Positions 17,822 through 25,014 of a DNA stretch of 45,544 nucleotides are shown piece after piece (the first letter of the stretch is position 1; every line of letters begins with the position of its first letter). Both the position numbers and the translations under genes were made by a program. This DNA is from an uncultured Clostridia bacterium (GTDB lineage Bacteria; Bacillota; Clostridia; JAAYHZ01): positions 1 through 45,544 of the forward strand of contig CALCRE010000284.1 in the NCBI GenBank assembly GCA_937894465.1, written 5' to 3'. The notes beneath the pieces were generated by a model, which was not told the DNA's origin, did no database searches, and saw nothing but the letters and a program-made list of their open reading frames with translations.

Positions 17822-17998
17822 TTAACGATTCTCGTTGTTATTTCTGTTTTTTTGATTTCTCTCGTTGTTTGGAGATAATTCCTCGGAGAATTGCACATTC
17901 TCATTATTCCTATTACGGTTCTGGTTGTTTTGTTTGTTCTGGTTGTTCCTGTTGTTCTTGTTGTTATTATTGTTCTTGTTATTATTTTGATTGTTCAT
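17822..17998 (-). CDS. Small Asn-rich low-complexity protein
   Basis: A 58-aa protein starting MNNQNNNKNNNNNKNN, made almost only of Asn with Lys, Arg and Gln, interrupted by ENVQFSEELS. The ATG at 17998 has GGAGG seven bases upstream and there is a terminator behind it, so it is a real gene despite its low complexity. No membrane segment or signal. I do not recognise a family with certainty. The N/Q-rich body around a QF.EE block recalls gamma-type small acid-soluble spore proteins and related small proteins of sporulating Clostridia, but that is only an analogy. Confidence 0.7.
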   Translation of the reverse strand: MNNQNNNKNNNNNKNNRNNQNKQNNQNRNRNNENVQFSEELSPNNERNQKNRNNNENR

Positions 17999-18114
17999 AT
18001 AAAAACCTCCAATCAGTTTTGCTTTTATCTTATCCACAACTTCAAATATTATACAAATCGAATGATAGATTATACTTATAAATGCTTAAACTTTTCCAAA
18101 TGGATTTCGAAATG

Positions 18115-18138
18115 AAAAACACCGGTGTAAACCGATGC
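18115..18138 (-). terminator. Orphan minus-strand terminator
   Basis: Minus-strand GCATCGGT-TTAC-ACCGGTGT (8 bp including two G-U pairs) followed by TTTTTC. No sizeable minus-strand gene ends here, see the intergenic entry next to it. Confidence 0.55.
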
Positions 18139-18410
18139 TTTTCATGGAAGAGGAGCAGCCACAATATTAGGATTGTCTTGATTCATACTCTTATTATCAT
18201 TTCATTATATGTATATTAATCATTTTTTGATCTTAAACTTTTATTGTTTGATCATTAAGTTAACCGATTTATATGGTGAAAGAAAATTTAGGTTGTAATA
18301 TTAATATTAACCACTGATAAAATACACAAAAACGATAAAAATATATAATGTTATGTACTTGTTGATATAAATTTAATAATTTACTTGTGCAAGGTTAAAG
18401 GAGGTAACAA
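18139..18410. other. AT-rich intergenic region with possible small transcript
   Basis: Very AT-rich. On the minus strand a 14-codon frame (MNQDNPNIVAAPLP, about 18145-18189) ends just before the orphan terminator, with ATATAATG upstream but no clear ribosome site. Near 18291-18312 is a palindromic stretch GGTTGTAATATTAATATT followed by AACC. Either a small RNA, a micro-ORF or remains of a lost gene could explain the terminator. Confidence 0.3.
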
Positions 18411-18632
18411 ATGAGGGACGACTTTTTGATTAACAGAAACGGCTCCATTCAACCGGATCAATTATCAGGTTTTTTTTCCGGAGGTAAGCGGGTAATGAGG
18501 TACGGGAATAAAAAAAGCAATGCGAAGGCTGCTTTCGGTTTTACAAAAGGCAAAGGATATCTGCATGATGTATATGATCCTTCAGAATACTTTCTCGAAG
18601 ATTTAGGGGACGAGGTATATGATAACAGATAA
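18411..18632 (+). CDS. Small protein of unknown function
   Basis: A 73-aa protein with an excellent ribosome site (AAGGAGGTAACAA) and a terminator right behind it. It has a Gly/Lys-rich middle (FFSGGKRVMRYGNKKSNAKAAFGFTKGKGYLHDV) and an acidic end (DPSEYFLEDLGDEVYDN). No membrane segment or signal peptide. I do not recognise a family. It is flanked by other single small genes. Confidence 0.7.
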   Translation: MRDDFLINRNGSIQPDQLSGFFSGGKRVMRYGNKKSNAKAAFGFTKGKGYLHDVYDPSEYFLEDLGDEVYDNR

Positions 18633-18672
18633 AAAAATCCGGGCTACCTGCACAAGGTAGCCCTATCTTTAT
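18631..18672. terminator. Bidirectional terminator
   Basis: GGGCTACC-TGCACAA-GGTAGCCC with a T-rich tail on the plus strand and GGATTTTTTT on the minus strand. It serves the 73-aa gene and the converging URO-D-like gene. Confidence 0.88.
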
Positions 18673-18719
18673 TTATAAGACTTAATTCATTAAATATTTT
18701 AATCTATTAAAAACTTCAT

Positions 18720-19946
18720 TTATATCGTTTCAGCCAATTCTCTAGCTATTTTTGTAAACTCCACAATCCTATGAGGTTGATTTTGGATGGTTTCAATATC
18801 TTTCAAGCATATATCAAAACGACAATTATATTTTTGAAACAATTTTATATTTTCTGTGATGTGCTTTCTAATGTAAGCAGGATCAAATCCTGAGGAAACC
18901 ATAGCCGATGGGCTAGGTCTCCAAGATGCGATATATTGTCCTCCGATTTGTTCGGCACATTTTTCAACTTGAGCGAAGGGAGAAACGGCAATTCTTCTTA
19001 AATTCTTGACTTGTCTTAACATATCGATCTTATGAGTATAGTCTTCACAACATCCGTATGCTATGGCTCCGTATTTTTCCATGATGGGCATCTGGTATTG
19101 AAGGAGGAATTCATCATGCATCTGCGGAGAAACACCTGCAAACTCTTGAGCGGCCATAAATCCCCAAATCTCATTTCGTTTTACCGGGCGGCTGTTTGCC
19201 CTCATAGGCTCTAATCCCTCCAAGTAAGGCATGGACTGGTTTTCATTGCTTAACAACGTATAGTGACCGGCATCTTCTGCTTCTTGTTGAACCTTCAAAA
19301 CACCATCTCTCATAAATGCCATGACTTCATGCAACCATTCCGGTCGGTCAACCATATCCCATAACATATTCTCGAAACCTCTCAATCGACCGAACACGGT
19401 AGACAGATCGGCATAAAAACCGTTCAACAATGGAGTAGTATCGATACACACCTCAATGATCCCATCCAATGCATCTTTTAGCTTATCGTAAGCTGCATTG
19501 GTTTTATCCCAATTAATCTCGTGAGTCGGGACAATTATTTTGGCAAAATCCTCCGGATTTTTTATGGGATGAACATATTTGGTCACACTTTTTTTCTCAG
19601 TATGTATTCTCTTTACAGGTAAACCCCATATATCTTCCCCGGTGGTATCAAAAACCGCTTTTTGGGCAATCCATGGTTCTATGATATAGTCATCGTCCAA
19701 AGTGTCGTGAAAGATTGCGCAACGCAAAAAATATTCATATCGGCGATAAAATCCATCTTCACATTGAAGCTTATCCCCTACAACTTCGGTCAACCAAGCC
19801 GCATGTCGGATATAGATCGGCGGACGCACTTCGTGAAAAGCATTGTGAGCCGCCCACAACCGCCTTCTTTCATTCTGGACATCCTTTTGTGAAATCTCTG
19901 CATATTCTTTTGCAAGCTCTTTGAGTATTTTTATGTCTTTATCCAT
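18720..19946 (-). CDS. Uroporphyrinogen decarboxylase-like (MtaA/CmuA-type) protein
   Basis: A 408-aa cytosolic TIM-barrel protein of the URO-D superfamily branch that includes corrinoid-dependent methyltransferases. Marks are weak but ordered: an N-terminal helical cap with RPPIYIRHAAW, TGEDIWGLPVKR, a middle VFGRLRGFENMLWDMVDRPEWLHEVM helix pair, LLQYQMPIMEKYGAIAYGCCEDYTHKIDMLRQV, and IGGQYIASWRPSPSAMV. YGCCED may supply a metal or thiol ligand. In such proteins the role is often methyl transfer between a substrate and a corrinoid or CoM-like acceptor rather than haem synthesis; no corrinoid protein is encoded nearby, so the substrate is open. Transcribed alone. Confidence 0.72.
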   Translation of the reverse strand: MDKDIKILKELAKEYAEISQKDVQNERRRLWAAHNAFHEVRPPIYIRHAAWLTEVVGDKLQCEDGFYRRYEYFLRCAIFHDTLDDDYIIEPWIAQKAVFDTTGEDIWGLPVKRIHTEKKSVTKYVHPIKNPEDFAKIIVPTHEINWDKTNAAYDKLKDALDGIIEVCIDTTPLLNGFYADLSTVFGRLRGFENMLWDMVDRPEWLHEVMAFMRDGVLKVQQEAEDAGHYTLLSNENQSMPYLEGLEPMRANSRPVKRNEIWGFMAAQEFAGVSPQMHDEFLLQYQMPIMEKYGAIAYGCCEDYTHKIDMLRQVKNLRRIAVSPFAQVEKCAEQIGGQYIASWRPSPSAMVSSGFDPAYIRKHITENIKLFQKYNCRFDICLKDIETIQNQPHRIVEFTKIARELAETI

Positions 19947-20033
19947 GAAAACACCTCAGCTAAAGTTTTTTTCATTATATCATCACACAAATATGTGAAC
20001 AACAGCTTATTTCCTCATTCATTAACAGGAAAT

Positions 20034-20062
20034 GTATAGCTTTTGGTAAAAGGGACAAAATA
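20034..20062 (+). promoter_or_regulatory. Possible forespore (SigF/SigG-type) promoter
   Basis: GTATA (20034-20038), 14 bases, GGACAAAATA (20053-20062) resembles SigF-type promoters (GYATA and GGNNANAMTR). It ends about 37 bases before the ATG of the 41-aa gene. There is no TATAAT alternative nearby. Confidence 0.3.
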
Positions 20063-20099
20063 CGAAGTATAGAGCAATCTGGACGAAAGGAGTTTTCTC

Positions 20100-20225
20100 A
20101 TGAGATTATTCAGACCTAAAAAGAAAATGATTACCATTCCTATGAACAATTTAAAGAAAACAGAAGAGGCTGACCCTTCCTTGTTCAACTTGAAAGATCA
20201 GCCCCCACGTAACAATCTTAAGTAA
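20100..20225 (+). CDS. 41-aa basic peptide of unknown function
   Basis: A 41-codon frame starting MRLFRPKKKMITIPMNN and ending PPRNNLK. AAAGGAG lies seven bases before the ATG, which is an ideal site, so I call it a gene although it is short. It is Lys/Arg/Asn-rich, has no membrane segment, and ends five bases before the stop of the converging GHMP kinase gene. A SigF-like promoter upstream hints at expression during sporulation; I do not recognise the family. Confidence 0.6.
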   Translation: MRLFRPKKKMITIPMNNLKKTEEADPSLFNLKDQPPRNNLK

Positions 20226-20230
20226 TACCC

Positions 20231-21346
20231 CTATTCATCTCTTCTTACACCGTTATCTTGGTTTAATATTTTACCGGGATAACCTTCTTTTTTTACGGCA
20301 TCTAAAATGTTCTCTGCATCATTTTCATGAGCATATACAAAACAGCAACCGCCTCCACCGGATCCGTTTACTTTTCCACCTAATGCTCCGGCATTCAATG
20401 CAACATCAAGAATGCGTTCTATCTTCGTTGTGGAAGTACCCAATCCGTCTCTTAGATTACAATGATGACGATATATGAGATCACCGAATAGCTGATCGTC
20501 AAATCCGCCATTGCTCAGCATCCGGCGGGCATCGTTCAAAATGATGTAATTATCAATGCTTGCTTTTAACTTCTTACATAGAAACGGTTCCAAATGGTCT
20601 ACTAAGGAGATCAAGTCCGGATCTGCATTAAAGTCTCTGATACTGTTGATTCCCTTCGGCCTTAATTCTTCCATGGCTTTTAAAACCGGAAATTTTGCAT
20701 CCGATAAGATTTTCGTTGTGTTTTTAGCCTCCATGGAATCGAACAGTATAAAACTGCCGGGTATTTTTTTATCAATATTATGTACGGCGGTCTCGCCGTT
20801 TTCAAAGTTTAAATGAACCAATTCCCCTAATGCCGACGTATAATGATCCATCATGCCACCGGGTTCATTAAACTCCGCTACTTCAGCCAAAAAGCCCAAT
20901 TTGGCGATTTTTTGAGGTTTATCTTTATCCTCGGAACCGATGGCTTCTAATATTGACTTGATTAAAGCGATAATCATGGTGCTAGAAGAAGACATTCCTT
21001 TTCCAATGGGTATTTCGGAATCCATTAAAATGTCAAATCCACCGTTCAGATCATATCCTTGCTTTAAAAGAAGGTTTACCGAGCTTTTTAGATAATCCCT
21101 TTTGTGATCATATGTAATAGGCTTTTTCAAGTCAATAATCTTGTCTTCATAAAGTCTGTTCACATTGCATTGGTTCAATGTGTTGATTCTTTCGTCACGT
21201 ATTTTAATATGGATTATTTGATCGTTTCTTTTCTCAATTTTTGCATAAAATCTTAAATTGATTGCCGCTGCAATAACTTCAAGTCCTAAATAGTCTTGAT
21301 GTTCACCGAACAGGCAAATTCTGCTTGGTGTAGATACTGTTATCAT
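20231..21346 (-). CDS. GHMP kinase (galactokinase-like sugar kinase)
   Basis: ATP-dependent small-molecule kinase, 371 aa, cytosolic. Motif 1 is PSRICLFGEHQDYLGLEV, very close to the galactokinase signature GEHTDY; motif 2 is the ATP loop PIGKGMSSSSTM; motif 3 is VNGSGGGGCCFVYA. A sugar substrate is likely (galactose, arabinose or a heptose-phosphate type); it is shorter than many galactokinases and lacks their full N-terminal signature, so I do not name it galK. It follows the O-antigen-ligase-like gene by about 100 bases on the same strand and may feed a nucleotide-sugar pathway. Confidence 0.88.
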   Translation of the reverse strand: MITVSTPSRICLFGEHQDYLGLEVIAAAINLRFYAKIEKRNDQIIHIKIRDERINTLNQCNVNRLYEDKIIDLKKPITYDHKRDYLKSSVNLLLKQGYDLNGGFDILMDSEIPIGKGMSSSSTMIIALIKSILEAIGSEDKDKPQKIAKLGFLAEVAEFNEPGGMMDHYTSALGELVHLNFENGETAVHNIDKKIPGSFILFDSMEAKNTTKILSDAKFPVLKAMEELRPKGINSIRDFNADPDLISLVDHLEPFLCKKLKASIDNYIILNDARRMLSNGGFDDQLFGDLIYRHHCNLRDGLGTSTTKIERILDVALNAGALGGKVNGSGGGGCCFVYAHENDAENILDAVKKEGYPGKILNQDNGVRRDE

Positions 21347-21452
21347 ATTAATGTATTCCCCCGTAAAATAATTATCTTTTTCATTTTTCTGCTATATATC
21401 ATATGCTACCAAAACGATTTTAGCAAGCACATTTTTTCCTAGCCTTAACATT

Positions 21453-23282
21453 TTAACCTTGTTTCGACGCTTCCAGCCGTTTTTTGATCAAAAAGTTCAA
21501 TGAGACGGAACAACCGAATAACACCCAAAACATCGGTGCAGCCGAGACATCACTGTCATTAAACAATCCGGTGACCATATAGCCGATGCAACTGCCCGCC
21601 AATGCAAGTCCTAGAAAATATACACGGTCTTTAAAGGTGATTCGCCAATATAACCGGGTGGTTCGGACTATAAATATACCGAACAAAGCGATAATTGCAA
21701 TCAATGACAACAATCCGGTGTTAATCCCCATTTGCATATACATATTATGAGGCTTGTCAACAAGCACTGTATTATTCTGAAAGTTTGTGTTCAGTTTCCC
21801 GATCACATCGTTTTGCGGAAAGACATAGGCATATGTATCCGGACCTGAACCGAAAAGCGGTCGCTCTTTAAATAAAAGCGGCAAAGACCGACTCCAGATA
21901 TAACCTCTTCCGCTTCCAAGCGTCTCATATCCTTTGAAAAGCCAAGCATCCGGTCGGTCCATAGGAGCTGCCTTCCCTAAAGTGCCGATCACATCATAAA
22001 AACCTTCGGAATCCATGATTACCGTAAATGATACGGATGATCTCGGATAAATCGTAAACAGCAAATTGGTATTTGAAATTTTAAATGTCATTCCGGAAAA
22101 CCGAGGATCATCGATGTTGTATTGGTAATTGTTATAATTAGCGCTTAACTGCTTTCCAGCCTCATCATGGAATGTCATTTTTCCCATATCATTTCGTATC
22201 TCTAATGTACCGCCGGTCATATCCATAATAATCTTATTACCTGATATGGTCAAATCGTTAATATACCAGTTCTCTTCTTGAATATTATTTATCTTCAAAT
22301 CAGGGATCACTCCAAGTCCCTTGTAGTCGGTAAAATTGATATACAAGAAAACACCGACGATTAATACACTTGCAGTGATTACGGACAGGATGGCTACCGG
22401 ATGTTTCCGAAATATTGAGACTATCAGAATGAAGATGACAAAAGCCGCACTGACAAGCAATCCCACCAATCCGGCTGTTGACTTTGATCCGTATATATTG
22501 ATAACTCCAAGAAAGATACCGGTCACCAAAACAACTTTGTGCCATATTTTTTTTTCGTATACGATCAAGCCAATCAGCATAGGAATCAACAATGCACAGT
22601 AGCTACCCACATAGTTCGGATTAAACAATGTAGTATAAACCGAACCGGGGGTAAAATTAAAACTCAAATTCTCTTTTTCAGCATACATTTGAGCGTTTAG
22701 AATCAATCTTTTTCCAAAATCCGTTCGATACGGATCCAGATTGAAATATTGAAAGGCTCCGATTCCCGTCACTATAAAAGACGGCACGACGATGCACCAC
22801 AAGACCGTCCTGATACAATCCTCTTTATCCAAAGCAAACATGGCGGCTAGGAATAAAAGGACGTAACCCATAATTACGATCAGTCCTTCATAACGATCCG
22901 CAAAACCATTTATAGAAGTTTTCGGGTATTGACTCAAAAGGGTGGAAAGAATCACAAAGAATGAATAAGATAATACAGGGATTACATACAAGTTATACTT
23001 GTGATCCAAAAAGCCTTCCTTATATTTTTTCGCCCATAGTAAAGCCAAAGCGGCAAGTCCTGCAACAATTAGAAACACAGCTTTTTGATAGGAGAAAAAG
23101 TCCACGGTGATTCCTTGCTGGGTAGGCCATATATCCAAGGCCTTTTCATACAATTCAACGACTCTGCCTCTGACTAAAGTAGGAACAATCCCGGCACCAA
23201 TCAAAAAGGGTAAAACCCATAACCATCTCGGTATTTGGGTGTGTTTTCTTTTTGTTCCACCATATCTTCTTTTATTTGACAT
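21453..23282 (-). CDS. O-antigen ligase family membrane protein
   Basis: A 609-aa polytopic membrane protein with 10-12 hydrophobic segments. The N-terminus is basic (NKRRYGGTKRKH), followed by a first segment WLWVLPFLIGAGIV. A large extracytoplasmic loop of about 150 residues (from DYKGLGVIPDLKINN to GSGPDTYAYVFPQND) precedes VDKPHNMYMQMGINTGLLSL, which matches the conserved H-N-x-x-L/M-x pattern of WaaL/O-antigen ligase (Wzy_C) proteins. In Gram-positives such proteins polymerise or ligate surface glycans or wall polymers. ATG 23282 has GAGG nine bases upstream. It begins 12 bases after the dehydrogenase gene, so the two are co-transcribed. Confidence 0.87.
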   Translation of the reverse strand: MSNKRRYGGTKRKHTQIPRWLWVLPFLIGAGIVPTLVRGRVVELYEKALDIWPTQQGITVDFFSYQKAVFLIVAGLAALALLWAKKYKEGFLDHKYNLYVIPVLSYSFFVILSTLLSQYPKTSINGFADRYEGLIVIMGYVLLFLAAMFALDKEDCIRTVLWCIVVPSFIVTGIGAFQYFNLDPYRTDFGKRLILNAQMYAEKENLSFNFTPGSVYTTLFNPNYVGSYCALLIPMLIGLIVYEKKIWHKVVLVTGIFLGVINIYGSKSTAGLVGLLVSAAFVIFILIVSIFRKHPVAILSVITASVLIVGVFLYINFTDYKGLGVIPDLKINNIQEENWYINDLTISGNKIIMDMTGGTLEIRNDMGKMTFHDEAGKQLSANYNNYQYNIDDPRFSGMTFKISNTNLLFTIYPRSSVSFTVIMDSEGFYDVIGTLGKAAPMDRPDAWLFKGYETLGSGRGYIWSRSLPLLFKERPLFGSGPDTYAYVFPQNDVIGKLNTNFQNNTVLVDKPHNMYMQMGINTGLLSLIAIIALFGIFIVRTTRLYWRITFKDRVYFLGLALAGSCIGYMVTGLFNDSDVSAAPMFWVLFGCSVSLNFLIKKRLEASKQG

Positions 23283-23294
23283 AATCATTAACCT

Positions 23295-24575
23295 CTAATT
23301 AGTCTTTTGGTAGCCGCAGCCTAACAAATAGTACTCAAAGCCTGCTTGCTCCGCCTTTTCTTTGTTTATAAAGTTTCTGGTATCAAATATAATTTTACTT
23401 CTCATGAGAGAATATACAAAAGCCAAGTCCAGATTCAGAAATGCTTTATGGTTGACACCTAGCAAAAGCATATCGGAATCTTTAAGACATTCTTCTAAAT
23501 CAGCGTTTGAAAACCTGCCTCTTGCAACCAGAGGGTCATGAATAGCCACCCGGTATCCCTTTTGATTTAATATCTCCGCAATTTTCAACACAGGACTTTC
23601 TCGAACATCATCCACATCCGGTTTGTAGGTGATTCCCAATACGGATATTTTTCGATCGGTATCCCCTAGAATACCCATAATTTGTTCAACTGCAAAATCC
23701 GGCATGGAATCATTGATCATTCGACCGGTTGAAATCATATGGGTTTGATCCGAAAATTGACTGACCAAAAACCATGGATCCACTGCGATACAGTGACCTC
23801 CCACCCCGGGGCCGGGTGATAAAATATTCACACGAGGATGCTTGTTACATAACTTTTGCACTTCCCATGCATTAATACCGGCTGCTTGACACATTTTCGC
23901 CATTTCATTGGCAAATGCGATATTGACATCTCGATAAGCGTTTTCGGTTAATTTACACATTTCCGCTGTATTTGCATCTGTCAACTCAATGTCTCCCTCC
24001 ACGAATAGCTTGTAATAGTCTTTGATGATCCGGCAGGATTCTTCGGATACTCCACCTAAAATCCTATTGTTATGGATCAGTTCATGCAATATATTCCCCG
24101 GCAAAACCCGCTCAGGAGAATATGCAACAAAAACATCTCTGCCCGGCATGAAGCCCTTTTCCTTTAAAGGCTCGCAAATATATTTCACCGTGGAACCTAC
24201 CGGAGATGTCGATTCCAAAACGACGGCACTACCTTCGGTTATATACGGCAAAACAGACTCAAAAGCCTTTTGTACATAGGACATATCCGGTTGCCGTTCG
24301 TTCTTAAAAGGTGTCGGTACGGCTATAATATACAAATCGGCATAACCCGGGGTTGTGTCTGCCGTCAATCCACCATTTTGAATACATTCTTTTAATAATT
24401 CATTGAGATTCGGCTCATTCTTCCCTTTCTCACCATTTCTCACTTCTTTGACGGTATCCGCCGATACATCGTACCCTAACACCTTTTTACCTGACTTGGC
24501 GAACAAAAGGGCTGTCGGTAAACCGATATATCCCAACCCCACCACACAAACATCATATTTCTTCATGTTTATCAT
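23295..24575 (-). CDS. wecC: UDP-N-acetyl-D-mannosamine dehydrogenase-type nucleotide-sugar dehydrogenase
   Basis: NAD-dependent UDP-sugar 6-dehydrogenase, 426 aa. The Rossmann start is VCVVGLGYIGLPTALLFAKSG; ESTSPVGSTV and AYSPERVLPGN follow; catalytic Cys lies in GPGVGGHCIAVDPWFL, the form typical for UDP-ManNAc (WecC) rather than UDP-glucose dehydrogenases; the C-terminal domain has YKPDVDDVRESP. It should make UDP-ManNAcA or a related uronic acid for a surface polysaccharide, matching the ligase gene next to it. The start is uncertain: MINMKK (24575) and the inner ATG at 24566 both lack a strong ribosome site. Confidence 0.9.
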   Translation of the reverse strand: MINMKKYDVCVVGLGYIGLPTALLFAKSGKKVLGYDVSADTVKEVRNGEKGKNEPNLNELLKECIQNGGLTADTTPGYADLYIIAVPTPFKNERQPDMSYVQKAFESVLPYITEGSAVVLESTSPVGSTVKYICEPLKEKGFMPGRDVFVAYSPERVLPGNILHELIHNNRILGGVSEESCRIIKDYYKLFVEGDIELTDANTAEMCKLTENAYRDVNIAFANEMAKMCQAAGINAWEVQKLCNKHPRVNILSPGPGVGGHCIAVDPWFLVSQFSDQTHMISTGRMINDSMPDFAVEQIMGILGDTDRKISVLGITYKPDVDDVRESPVLKIAEILNQKGYRVAIHDPLVARGRFSNADLEECLKDSDMLLLGVNHKAFLNLDLAFVYSLMRSKIIFDTRNFINKEKAEQAGFEYYLLGCGYQKTN

Positions 24576-24591
24576 TCAATAAAATCATCTA

Positions 24592-25014
24592 TTACCTTAG
24601 AACTTTTAAAAGCATAATGAACATTATTAATAAGAACAAAACAGCTGCAATCCTATATTTGACAGATGTACCGGGCTGTGCGTTCAAGTTGTTTTCAAAT
24701 TCCGGTTTTTCTGCAGATTGTTCCGCATCCGGCATTTCACTCTCTAATGCTTGTTTTTCAAGCTCCTCCTCCGAAACCATGGTTTCGTACACCTTGATGA
24801 TTTCCTTGGCAGCTTCAACGTCATTTTCATTGACATATATATCTATACCCAAATTGCTCATACCGGTATACAAAGCAGCAACTGCCCCTATGGACATGTG
24901 CCTTTTAGCACTATATATGTTTTGTTCTTTTAACAAGTTTTCTACCAATGCAGCTTGGATGTCATTCCTTACTGATATCAGTAGAATCTCCTTCGCTTCC
25001 GGTGATTTTTCCAA
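24592..25014 (-). CDS. DUF2007-type protein with C-terminal membrane anchor
   Basis: A protein of about 140 aa. Residues 10-70 (ILLISVRNDIQAALVENLLKEQNI, then GIDIYVNENDVEAAKEII) fit the DUF2007 putative signal-transducing domain, a small ferredoxin-like fold. An acidic linker follows and the protein ends in one membrane helix (IAAVLFLLIMFIMLLKVL). The frame begins inside htpG: a TTG at 25014 overlaps htpG by 53 bases without a ribosome site, while a CTG at 24981 has AAGGAG six bases upstream but would cut the first strand. The protein is probably translationally coupled to htpG. Confidence 0.7.
   Translation of the reverse strand: MEKSPEAKEILLISVRNDIQAALVENLLKEQNIYSAKRHMSIGAVAALYTGMSNLGIDIYVNENDVEAAKEIIKVYETMVSEEELEKQALESEMPDAEQSAEKPEFENNLNAQPGTSVKYRIAAVLFLLIMFIMLLKVLR

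Noticed and set aside
17840..17998. Short tandem repeats taken as CRISPR or satellite
   Set aside because: The repetition is Asn codons in a frame with ribosome site and terminator; there are no spacers.
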